Positions 1 to 7,081 of a DNA stretch of 64,000 nt are shown piece after piece. A program made the translations under genes and the position numbers. The notes under the pieces are model-generated. The model saw only the letters and a program-made list of their open reading frames with translations, made no database searches and was not told the DNA's origin. This DNA comes from Planctomycetota bacterium. GTDB lineage: Bacteria; Planctomycetota; Phycisphaerae; UBA1845. Where the stretch lies: assembly GCA_029558835.1 (NCBI GenBank), contig JAKQDH010000105.1, positions 1 to 64,000 of the forward strand, in the 5' to 3' direction. Each line of letters starts with the position of its first letter. The first letter of the stretch is position 1.

Positions 1-673
1 GCATCTAACCTCACGGTCTCTGCTTCCTTCATTCTTACTTCTGCATTCTGCATTGGACGAAGTCCTCCCTCGCGGGCGGGAGTCTTCCCGGCGCGTAGAC
101 CAACTGTTCATGCTCACGCCGCGCGAGAGCATGGCACCCGCCTCCCAGGGAGCGGCACCCGATGCGCGGCCGCGTGGTTCCCGTGCCCTCACCCCTGCCC
201 CTCTCCCGGGGGGAGAGGGGTTCAGACGCCGCACGGTCAGGCTACGCACGCCCACCGTACGCACACTCACCGTGTGTACGGCCACCACGCACACGGCCAG
301 CGCGTGCGCGGGGTTAAAGCGCACAATCACCGCGCCCCCGCCGCCGGGCTCTCTTCGGCGCCGGGTAAACGCCGGCCCGCTGCCTGTATGTCCACCGAGC
401 GGCGGGTTTCTTACGGCGTACGGAGGTTTTTTTTCCCGGGCGACCGCGCGGCCGGAGGATCGGTCGTTACCACCCAAGCCTGGCAGCGATTCCGCGCGTT
501 GGCGAACCCCGTGGTGGGGGCGGAGGGTGCGTTCGCCGGGGCCGGAGAGCGGCGCGAGGCCGCCGCGGGTGGTCCACTGATTCAGGCGGGGTCCGTGGAC
601 CGGCCGCGTACGGCTCGGACCGAGGCGCACGCCCCCGCCGCGCGCAGGCTCGCCGGCGTGCCAGTGACCAGCG
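1..673. other. Intergenic region, no supported gene
   Basis: I see no gene with recognisable protein content here. Open frames exist on both strands, as expected at this GC content, but their translations are rich in Arg, Pro and Gly with no domain. The stretch holds a hairpin of the CCCTCTCCC family (198-220) and a weaker inverted repeat around 118-155 with arms resembling CATGCTC and GAGCATG followed by GCACCC, similar to elements near rarA. Confidence 0.5.
198..220. repeat. CCCTCTCCC-type intergenic hairpin, copy 1
   Basis: The arms CCCCTCTCCC and GGGAGAGGGG flank a three-base loop, preceded by CCCTCACCCC. Related hairpins lie at 6932-6968, 42781-42804, 46151-46171 and 50104-50126, all outside genes. 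There is no T-run after the stem, so it is not a typical intrinsic terminator. Confidence 0.6.
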
Positions 674-1555
674 TCACATCTGAGCGCCGTAGAAGGCCTC
701 CACGACAAGCCCCGTTCTTTGCCGCACCTGCTCCGCCAGGGCATCGACCTCCTCGTCCGTGAGGGCTGTTACCCACGCTTCCGCCGGGGGGCGGGCGACC
801 GTGTAGACCTGCACGCGTGCGATCCGGCCGCCGCTGCGCACGATCTCGTTGAGGCGCTCACAGTAGGCGGCCACTTCCGCCGCCGCCGGCGGCTGGCCGT
901 GGAGCTTCAGGAACAGAGACTGGATCACGATCGGGCGGACCCGCGCCGCGGCGGAAAGGTTCTCCACCACGTGGGCCAGCGAGAAGTTCGGGCGATTCAC
1001 CTGCCGGAAGTACGCCTCCGTGCCCGCGTCCAGCTTGGCCCAGATTTCGCCCCGATTGCGGTCCAGCACTTCCAGGGCCTGCACGACCCGCGGGCGCGTC
1101 AGGTAGCAGGCATCCGTAATCAGCACGATCTTGGTGTCTGCCAGGCCAGTTTGTTGTTTCAGCTCGGCCACCAGTTGCACGCACGGCAGGAAGTGCTTCG
1201 AGGCGGTGGGTTCACCATCGCCGGAGAACGCGATATCGCGGATGCAGTGTTGCTCCGGCGGCAGAGAGGAGAAAGGCGGCTCCGCGAAGAGCGTCCCGTC
1301 GCGCGCCGCCTCGAACATCGCCGTCAACTCCGCCCGCACGGTCTGCAAGTCCACCTCGCGCAGGGCCGGCGGGGCCGAGCGGTCCACCTGACAGTAGACG
1401 CAGCCGAAGTTGCACGCCCCGTCGGGATTGAGGTTGACGCCGATGCTCAGGCCTCGCGCGCGGCGCGAGAGCACTGGATAAACATACCGGTTCTCGCGCC
1501 AGTGGCGCGAATGACGCTGGTACGCTGCCAGTGGGATGTCACCATTCGTGGTGAT
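674..1555 (-). CDS. Radical SAM protein, start uncertain
   Basis: The protein carries the Cx3Cx2C cluster motif CNFGCVYC, which binds the 4Fe-4S cluster used to cleave S-adenosylmethionine, followed by the QVDR segment typical of a family of uncharacterised bacterial radical SAM enzymes. GDGEPT further on is the usual SAM-contacting GGE-like motif. The substrate is unknown. The first usual start codon is a GTG at 1474, only about 20 residues before the cluster, yet the frame is open upstream and encodes family-like sequence (YQRHSRHWRENRYVYPV), so the true start lies upstream. No ATG, GTG or TTG is available there; candidates are CTG at 1531 or an ATC at 1555 that has GGAG nine bases before it. 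It follows the CDGSH gene in the same frame, separated only by that gene's TAA. An ATG one frame off at about 1546 would fit if one base had been lost. Confidence 0.85.
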   Translation of the reverse strand: MTTNGDIPLAAYQRHSRHWRENRYVYPVLSRRARGLSIGVNLNPDGACNFGCVYCQVDRSAPPALREVDLQTVRAELTAMFEAARDGTLFAEPPFSSLPPEQHCIRDIAFSGDGEPTASKHFLPCVQLVAELKQQTGLADTKIVLITDACYLTRPRVVQALEVLDRNRGEIWAKLDAGTEAYFRQVNRPNFSLAHVVENLSAAARVRPIVIQSLFLKLHGQPPAAAEVAAYCERLNEIVRSGGRIARVQVYTVARPPAEAWVTALTDEEVDALAEQVRQRTGLVVEAFYGAQM

Positions 1556-1615
1556 GAGACGAGTCTCCGTTGCGCGCGGGGATGCAGGCGCCGAACCCGT
1601 AGGGCACCACGCCGG

Positions 1616-1855
1616 TTATTGGCGTGCGTGCGTGCCGTCACACCAGGGCGGTGTGCCGGTGCGATGACACTGGCACACTGCCTTCCGGCCCGGTTTGTCC
1701 ACCTCGCAGACGATCGGCTTGACGCCCGTCTGTTCCCGGCCGTGCGTGCCGTCGCAGTAGGGCAGCTTGGCCGACAGTCCGCACCAGCAGTACGCCTTTT
1801 TGCCGGCGGTCTCCTCGATCACGATCGGTTTGGTCCCGTGCTTCGGTTGGGTCAT
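1616..1855 (-). CDS. Small CDGSH-type iron-sulfur protein with two motifs
   Basis: A 79-residue protein with two CDGSH motifs of the form CxCxx(S/T)xxxPxCDG(S/T)H: CWCGLSAKLPYCDGTH near residues 23-38 and CQCHRTGTPPWCDGTH near 61-76. Each should bind a 2Fe-2S cluster through three Cys and one His. The mitoNEET family is redox-active; bacterial tandem-motif members have no firmly assigned role. The second motif has Thr in the Ser/Thr position. Its TAA is followed in the same frame by the radical SAM gene, so the two are probably cotranscribed. Confidence 0.9.
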   Translation of the reverse strand: MTQPKHGTKPIVIEETAGKKAYCWCGLSAKLPYCDGTHGREQTGVKPIVCEVDKPGRKAVCQCHRTGTPPWCDGTHARQ

Positions 1856-2006
1856 GGTTCGGTACTCCTACATGATGCGCCGCTATTAGCTTACCCAAGG
1901 TGCCGCCGCAAAGCACCCCCCGGACCAGGTGCGCGGGGGCCGAAGCTACGTCCTTGGTGGGCTGCGATATGGCTCCAATTGATAGGGAAGCCGCCCTCCG
2001 ATATGG

Positions 2007-2103
2007 GGTGGCATGGCCAAGCGCAACGCCGCCATGCTCTCCCAGGCGCCCGACGCTCTCCTTTGCAGCCACATGCCGGCGCCTTCGGCTTGGGCATGCC
2101 ACC
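2007..2103. repeat. 97-bp inverted-repeat element, copy A
   Basis: The outer arms read GGTGGCATGGCCAAG and CTTGGGCATGCCACC, giving a long imperfect hairpin; the inner arms continue with GCCGCCATG and CATGCCGGC. An element of exactly the same length with the same arms lies at 58432-58528, and a degenerate one at 51247-51345. It sits between the CDGSH gene and a glycosyltransferase gene. It looks like a non-coding REP or MITE-like element. Confidence 0.75.
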
Positions 2104-2131
2104 CTCCCGTCTTCCCCGCGCGTGGTTCGAT

Positions 2132-3721
2132 TCAGGGGGCCGAATCGGGTGGGGTGTCGCGGCGGAGCCACACCTCGAACGGGCCACAGGTAGCCTTCAT
2201 TTCGTACCGGGTGAGGGCGGCTTCCCGCCGTTCGATGCAGGCGGCGTCACACCAGGCGTCGAACTCAGGTGCCCTGTGCCGCGGAATCAGCAGGGCGTGG
2301 GCCTTCCCGCTTTCCACGGTGTCCAGAATCTCCGCCATTTGCTCCAGCGTCAGCGGATGCGTGAAGCGACAGGCCGCCGGCCGGTCGGCATAAAGGTAGA
2401 TATCCGGCCGATACGCCCACACGTACATCGGCGCCCCTGGGGGGACCACCTCGGCCACCTCCCGCCCCAGGGCTTCGCGTTCGGCCCGTTGCGTGGGCTC
2501 CTGGGTGTAGGCAAGCCACGCCGCCGACAGCCCGTAGCTATAGTGGTCCAGCAGCGGCCGACCCAGCACCAACACCAGCACGCCCAACGTTACGGTCCAC
2601 GTCGGGCGGTGCGGCTTCTCCGCCTGCAGTACGGCAATCTCAAGGTGATGCACGCCGGCCGCCGCCGCCCAGAACAACGCCGGAAACGTCGCCTGCCAAT
2701 ACCGCTCCGCCTGGCAGGGCCCGGCCGCCGCCAGCCAGAGCTGCCCCGCCCACCACAAGAGCAGAGCGAGCGCCTCCGGCCGCCCCAGACGACCCACACC
2801 GCCCGTCCAAAGCGTGGCCACCACCCCCAGCAGCCCCAACCACAACGGAAGTTGCAACGGGTCAAGAACCGATCGGCGGTGCCACGCGGTCATCGCGGCC
2901 GCCTGCAAGTGCTCCCAGGTAGACAGGCCGCGGTTGAACGAGAAGGTCGCTTCTCGCGCCTCCGCGAGCACGTGCTGCCCGGCCAGCACCGCTACCACGA
3001 CGGCCAGTCCCAGCAACAGCCCCGTCCACGCGCCTGCGAGCGTGCCAACCCGACGTGCACGCGCGTCCCGCACGAACGGCAGTCCGATCGCGACCGCCGC
3101 GGTTATGCCCAGCAATCCCATGGCGCCGGTCTGCTTGACGGTTGCCGCCGCCGCCCACAACAACCCGGCCAGAAACGCTCCGGCCAGGCGTCGGGCGGTG
3201 CCCTCGGCCCCCCACGCCATCACCAGCACCGAGAACGCGGCCAGCTCGAACATGGCCGAGTAGAAATCCGGATTGATCGAGGGGGTGTCGTACATGCGCA
3301 AAGTGACCACGACGGCCATCAGCAGCAAAGCTACGCGCGCCGTGAACACGGAGAACGTCCGCCGCATGGCGGTCGCGGCCAGCGCGAGCGAGAGCAACGC
3401 GGCTACCGCGGGCAGCACCCACGCCGCGAACTGCCCGCCCTGGCTGAGCGCCACGCCGGCCAGGTTGATCCACGCCATCCCCGGCGGCTTGTTCTCCCAG
3501 CAATCAACGTACAGCCGCCCGCCCTCGTACAAGCGCTTGCCGAAGTGGATGAGTTGATACTGGTCCGTGCGCTGGGGCACCCAGTACGTCGCCCAGGTTC
3601 CCACGCCCACCAGCGCCACAACCCAGAACGCGCAGAGCACGCCGCCCCAGACGGCCGTCCGACGCGGCGCCGAAGCGACGGTGGTTGCTCCCCATGCGGA
3701 ACGCAACGTTGGACTGCCCAT
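2132..3721 (-). CDS. PMT/GT39-like integral membrane glycosyltransferase
   Basis: A 529-residue protein with about ten hydrophobic segments. The first extracytoplasmic loop carries acidic residues and the ENKPPGMAW segment, as in lipid-linked sugar transferases of the ArnT/PMT type (GT39), followed by a soluble C-terminal part of about 120 residues. Such enzymes move a sugar from a polyprenyl-phosphate carrier to lipid or protein on the outer face of the cytoplasmic membrane; the acceptor cannot be told. The start at 3721 is chosen because GGGGGAG lies six bases upstream; an in-frame start at 3766 lacks this. It stands alone between repeat copy A and an opposite-strand gene. Confidence 0.75.
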   Translation of the reverse strand: MGSPTLRSAWGATTVASAPRRTAVWGGVLCAFWVVALVGVGTWATYWVPQRTDQYQLIHFGKRLYEGGRLYVDCWENKPPGMAWINLAGVALSQGGQFAAWVLPAVAALLSLALAATAMRRTFSVFTARVALLLMAVVVTLRMYDTPSINPDFYSAMFELAAFSVLVMAWGAEGTARRLAGAFLAGLLWAAAATVKQTGAMGLLGITAAVAIGLPFVRDARARRVGTLAGAWTGLLLGLAVVVAVLAGQHVLAEAREATFSFNRGLSTWEHLQAAAMTAWHRRSVLDPLQLPLWLGLLGVVATLWTGGVGRLGRPEALALLLWWAGQLWLAAAGPCQAERYWQATFPALFWAAAAGVHHLEIAVLQAEKPHRPTWTVTLGVLVLVLGRPLLDHYSYGLSAAWLAYTQEPTQRAEREALGREVAEVVPPGAPMYVWAYRPDIYLYADRPAACRFTHPLTLEQMAEILDTVESGKAHALLIPRHRAPEFDAWCDAACIERREAALTRYEMKATCGPFEVWLRRDTPPDSAP

Positions 3722-3929
3722 CGGTCGCTCCCCCGCCCGGCACGCGGTCAACCCACCACCGTGCACCCCTGGCGGCGATTATACCCCGGAACTCCGGACG
3801 GTCGTTCGGGAACCGGCGGAGACGCGCGAATCCGTGCCGGATTGAGCCGCATGGGCGCGCTCGGGCACCGGCCGCGCGGCGGGCTGCCCCGTCGGCAAGT
3901 GGCTTGACAGGCGGGCTGCAATCCGGGAA

Positions 3930-4496
3930 GTGTGGGGGGTGCCCCGCAAGGATTCGAACACACAGGTGACGACGGCGTTGCGCCGCATGCTGGCGTCGGC
4001 ATGCCCCGGCATGCAAGTCGACGTCGGCTTCGCCGAGCGCTGGCAACGCCCCTGCGTAACCTTCCACTGGGAGGGGTTTCGCGGGTTGCTGCCCGAGGAG
4101 CGCTTCCACCGGCTGGTGCAGCTCATCCCCGAGGACTTCCGCACCACGCAAATGCAGGGCTTCGTCTGGCTGGAACTGGCCGCGCAGGAGACGATCGAGC
4201 AATTCCTGGCGTATCCCCGGAGCGAGGACGCAGCCGACCGTGAACCACAGGTCTACGCGGAACTGCTGCGGCTGGGTTTCTTCCGCGCCTTGGCTGACCG
4301 CCTGGGCACCCCGCCCAGCGGAAACTGCGCCAACGATTTCTCCCACCTGGAGCGGATTCTCAGCGAACTGGATAGCCCGGCGGAGGGGGTGGTGAGCGCC
4401 AAACTGCTGTTCATTCGCCAGGGAGTGTATTGCGACTGCCAGATTCCACAGGGCGCCGAAGCGGAGTTGGCGCGACGCTATCCGCAGGTACGGTAG
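3930..4496 (+). CDS. Conserved-looking hypothetical protein
   Basis: A 188-residue soluble protein that I do not recognise. It has no signal peptide or membrane segment. Residues about 15-100 look folded: an early helix (TALRRMLASACPG), a strand with VTFHWEGFRGLLPEERFHRLVQ, then a Trp/Leu-rich stretch ending near QETIEQFLAYPR. The C-terminal half is helical, with NDFSHLERILSEL. The reading frame is intact and codon use matches its neighbours. The start is uncertain because no clear ribosome binding site precedes 3930; an ATG at 3987 is possible. Confidence 0.6.
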   Translation: MWGVPRKDSNTQVTTALRRMLASACPGMQVDVGFAERWQRPCVTFHWEGFRGLLPEERFHRLVQLIPEDFRTTQMQGFVWLELAAQETIEQFLAYPRSEDAADREPQVYAELLRLGFFRALADRLGTPPSGNCANDFSHLERILSELDSPAEGVVSAKLLFIRQGVYCDCQIPQGAEAELARRYPQVR

Positions 4497-4637
4497 CCGC
4501 CGGTCGGCACGGCTTCCGCAGCAGCCTGTTGAGACACTCCCGGGCCGGGCCGACATCCCCGAGAATCGGAGCGTTGGGCGGTTCCCACCGTCGGTCGCGG
4601 GGGGGGGCGGCCCTACGGCTTCGATGGACTGGTAGGT

Positions 4638-5150
4638 TCAGTCGCCCTGGAAGGAGTTGGCCGGGTCGCGCGGCGGTCGCACCAGCTTACGTCCGCAACG
4701 GGGGCACTTCAGGCCCTCGGCGACGGACACCCACTCCCCGCGGTCGAGGCGCAGTTGCCGGGCAGCGTAGCGGCCCGTGCCCTCCACCGGCCCCAACCGG
4801 ACAAACACGTCGAACTCGCCGTGTTCCGGGCAGCGGTAAACGTCCACGATTTCCGCCTTCGCCCCGCATTTCGGGCAATTGCACGGCTCGGCCTGACCCG
4901 GTGCCGTGAAACGATGCCCGGCGGCACACTTCCAGCGCAGCTCGACCTCGTCGAGGCTGCGCTGATAGCCCGTCTGCGGTTCCTCGGGAGCCCACACCCA
5001 CCAGACGCCCAGCAGCGCTGCGGCCGCCAGCGACGTGATCAGCAGCGTGGTGAGTGCCAGGTACCAGTTGACCCGCGGCTCCAACACCCGCACCGTCGGC
5101 CGCCGCCGCGGTGCTCCCGGTTCCGCCGCCGGAGGCTGGAGGCTCGTCAT
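4638..5150 (-). CDS. Single-pass membrane protein with zinc-ribbon-like Cys pairs
   Basis: A 170-residue protein with a cytoplasmic Pro/Arg-rich N-terminus, one hydrophobic segment (WYLALTTLLITSLAAAALLG) and a soluble C-terminus. The tail has several Cys: KCAAGHRF, CNCPKCG, YRCPEHG and a final CPRCGRKL, suggesting one or two zinc ribbons. Function unknown. The ATG at 5150 overlaps the TGA of the upstream prepilin-type gene by four bases (ATGA), which implies translational coupling and a link to pilin or secretion functions. Confidence 0.7.
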   Translation of the reverse strand: MTSLQPPAAEPGAPRRRPTVRVLEPRVNWYLALTTLLITSLAAAALLGVWWVWAPEEPQTGYQRSLDEVELRWKCAAGHRFTAPGQAEPCNCPKCGAKAEIVDVYRCPEHGEFDVFVRLGPVEGTGRYAARQLRLDRGEWVSVAEGLKCPRCGRKLVRPPRDPANSFQGD

Positions 5151-6043
5151 GGGGCAGGCAGCGGCCCGGTCCACCAGAACAGGCGGTCGCGGGCGAAGGA
5201 GTAATGGGGAACATGGAAGCGTGTGCACAGCGTGCAGCCGCCGGCCGCACAACTCGAATAGTACTCCAGGATGGGCTTATCGAGCAGGTCGACGGTGCGG
5301 GCCTCCCGCACCGCGCCACCAGCCGTCAGGATGTTGATGCTCTTGCCGTGGCGCGTCGTCACCCACGGCAACTGCACCTCGGGCGCGCAGGGGTCGTAGC
5401 CGTCGTCCCACTGGAGCACGCTGTCGTTGCGCTCGGGCCCGCTGCCGGGGTTGCCCGCTGGTTGGGCCCCCCTTAAGTCGGGGCCGATGTCGGCCGCCAG
5501 GATGACGTCGAGCGGTCGAGTGGGCCGCCGGCGGTCGAGGTCTGCCAGGTAGCCGCCGCGACAGGTCATGATGAACCCGTTGATGCCGTAGCTGGCACTG
5601 TCGGCGAAATCCCCGGCGGCGCTGAACGTCCGCACGGCCAGCAGTCGGTGCCGGAACGGGTCCTCCGGGCAGGTCAAGGCCCCGAGGTCGGTCAGGTAGG
5701 ACGGGAAGAGCCGCAGGAACCACGGCCTGATCCGGGGCGGCCCGGTACCGTCCGCTACCGTCTCGGCACCCGGCAGAAAGCCCGCATTCTCAAAGCGGTA
5801 CATCTCGAGCGCATACCCCAGTTGCTGCAAGTTGTGCATGCACACCGTGCTGGACGCCAGGGTCGTGGAACGCTTCAGCGACGGCAGCAGCAGCGTGAGC
5901 AACACGGCGATCAGCGAGATAACGACGATCAACTCGATAAGTGTGAACGCCTGGGTAGACTGTGGGCCGCCGGGTTTCCCGTGCGCGCAGGCCAAACGGC
6001 CCGCGCGACCCCACTGGGGAGATTGGCAGTTCGGCAGGATCAT
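5147..6043 (-). CDS. Prepilin-type (type II pseudopilin-like) protein
   Basis: The N-terminus has a 30-40 residue leader and then QAFTLIELIVVISLIAVLLT, the type IV prepilin cleavage/methylation signal followed by the hydrophobic helix that packs pilin and pseudopilin fibres; the residue before Phe is Ala rather than the usual Gly. The remainder of about 230 residues is globular. Near the C-terminus is RHGKSINILTAGG, which matches the planctomycete H-X9-DG motif except that Asp is replaced by Gly. It should be processed by a prepilin peptidase and assembled by an ATPase such as the GspE-like protein at 41042-42775. The start at 6043 (ATG) is preferred over a GTG at 6052 but neither has a strong ribosome binding site. 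Confidence 0.85.
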   Translation of the reverse strand: MILPNCQSPQWGRAGRLACAHGKPGGPQSTQAFTLIELIVVISLIAVLLTLLLPSLKRSTTLASSTVCMHNLQQLGYALEMYRFENAGFLPGAETVADGTGPPRIRPWFLRLFPSYLTDLGALTCPEDPFRHRLLAVRTFSAAGDFADSASYGINGFIMTCRGGYLADLDRRRPTRPLDVILAADIGPDLRGAQPAGNPGSGPERNDSVLQWDDGYDPCAPEVQLPWVTTRHGKSINILTAGGAVREARTVDLLDKPILEYYSSCAAGGCTLCTRFHVPHYSFARDRLFWWTGPLPAP

Positions 6044-6424
6044 CGCAACCACTCAAGAATACACCGAAACGCACGAAAACACAAGCCGGCCGGGTGGAAT
6101 GCGCGAGTTGGGGGGGCGGAGGGCGGACAAAGCGCGGGCACTGCCGCCCCGAGCCCCTTCAGGGGCCTCCTCGGCCGCTCCCAGGCCCGTCGGGGGAGAA
6201 TCCGATTATTCTCAAGAATTTCGCGTTTCGGCTATTGCTCCAGGGCCGGACGGGCTACAATCCCCGCCGGTTGGTTCGTTGAGCCAGGTCGTCCGCGACG
6301 TTATGTTAGTCCCGCACGCCCTAGATCATGTGCCTACCTATCCGGCCAGAAGTGCGGCCGCTTTCACACGCGATCCTGAAAGCGAACAGTGGATCGCAGC
6401 CAGCTATGCAGGAAAAACAGCAGT
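6044..6424. other. Intergenic region between divergent genes
   Basis: This divergent gap should hold the promoters of the prepilin gene (minus) and the RRM gene (plus). I see no repeat or RNA gene in it. An AT-richer stretch at about 6200-6225 is the only clear compositional feature. Confidence 0.4.
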
Positions 6425-6742
6425 ATGGGTAAGAAAATCTATGTTGGGAACTTGGGCTACAACGTCACCAGCGCCGATCTGGAGCAGCTCTTCGCCCCCC
6501 ACGGGTCCGTGCAGAGCGCCCAGGTCATCGAGGATCGCGCCGCCGGTCGCAGCAAAGGCTTTGGTTTCGTCGAGATGAGCTCGGACGAAGAGGCAGCGAG
6601 GGCAATCGCCGCCCTGAATGGGCAGATGCACGGCGACCGTGCCCTGACCGTCAACGAAGCCAAACCACGCGAGAACCGCGGCGGCTCCGGCGGGGGCCGC
6701 GGTGGCTACGGCGGTAATCGCGGCGGCTATGGGCACCGCTAG
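6425..6742 (+). CDS. RRM-domain RNA-binding protein with Gly-rich tail
   Basis: A 105-residue protein made of one RNA recognition motif. RNP2 is KIYVGNLGY near the N-terminus and RNP1 is KGFGFVEM near residue 45, with the aromatic residues that stack on RNA bases present. A Gly/Arg/Tyr-rich tail (GGGRGGYGGNRGGYGHR) follows. The architecture is that of the small Rbp proteins of cyanobacteria and many other bacteria, some of which are linked to cold response or RNA localisation. ATG at 6425 is preceded by AGGA at a good distance, which decides it over an upstream in-frame start at 6389. Confidence 0.93.
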   Translation: MGKKIYVGNLGYNVTSADLEQLFAPHGSVQSAQVIEDRAAGRSKGFGFVEMSSDEEAARAIAALNGQMHGDRALTVNEAKPRENRGGSGGGRGGYGGNRGGYGHR

Positions 6743-7081
6743 CAGGGGGCTGCGGAACTCGGGGTCCGACGCGGGCGCGTAGGAAACCGGGGCTTCCGAC
6801 ACCTTCTACGTCGGCCGCGGGGGTCGACGCTACCTACCCAACGGGCTCCCCGGCCCGGTCCATGGGCTCTGCCGGGCGGCTACGGACGTAGTGCACCCGG
6901 CGGGGCCCGTGTACTTGGAGACGATCTCCAGAACCCTCTCCCTGGCAAGAAAGGTCGGAGGGAGGGTTCGCTCGCTATCACCCCACCCCTAGCCCAGCGG
7001 TCTTCCTGTGGGGGGAACGTCCCGTCCGGTGTTACAATCCTCGCCGGAGACGAGGCGGCTTGTCCCCGGGGGGCGTGCACG
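6743..7081. other. Intergenic region with an imperfect hairpin
   Basis: No gene is supported. An imperfect inverted repeat at 6932-6968 (AACCCTCTCCCTGGC against GGAGGGAGGGTT) belongs to the CCCTCTCCC hairpin group. The last 60 bases should hold the promoter of the next gene. Confidence 0.4.

Noticed and set aside
719-3907. Very long plus-strand open frame across several minus-strand genes
   Set aside because: It is antisense to the radical SAM, CDGSH and glycosyltransferase genes and its translation is Arg/His/Gln/Pro-rich without domains; long antisense frames are normal at this GC content.
3940-3985. tRNA-like GGATTCGAACA sequence (T-loop on the minus strand)
   Set aside because: The flanking bases do not pair to form a T stem, and no acceptor, D or anticodon arm can be built nearby.
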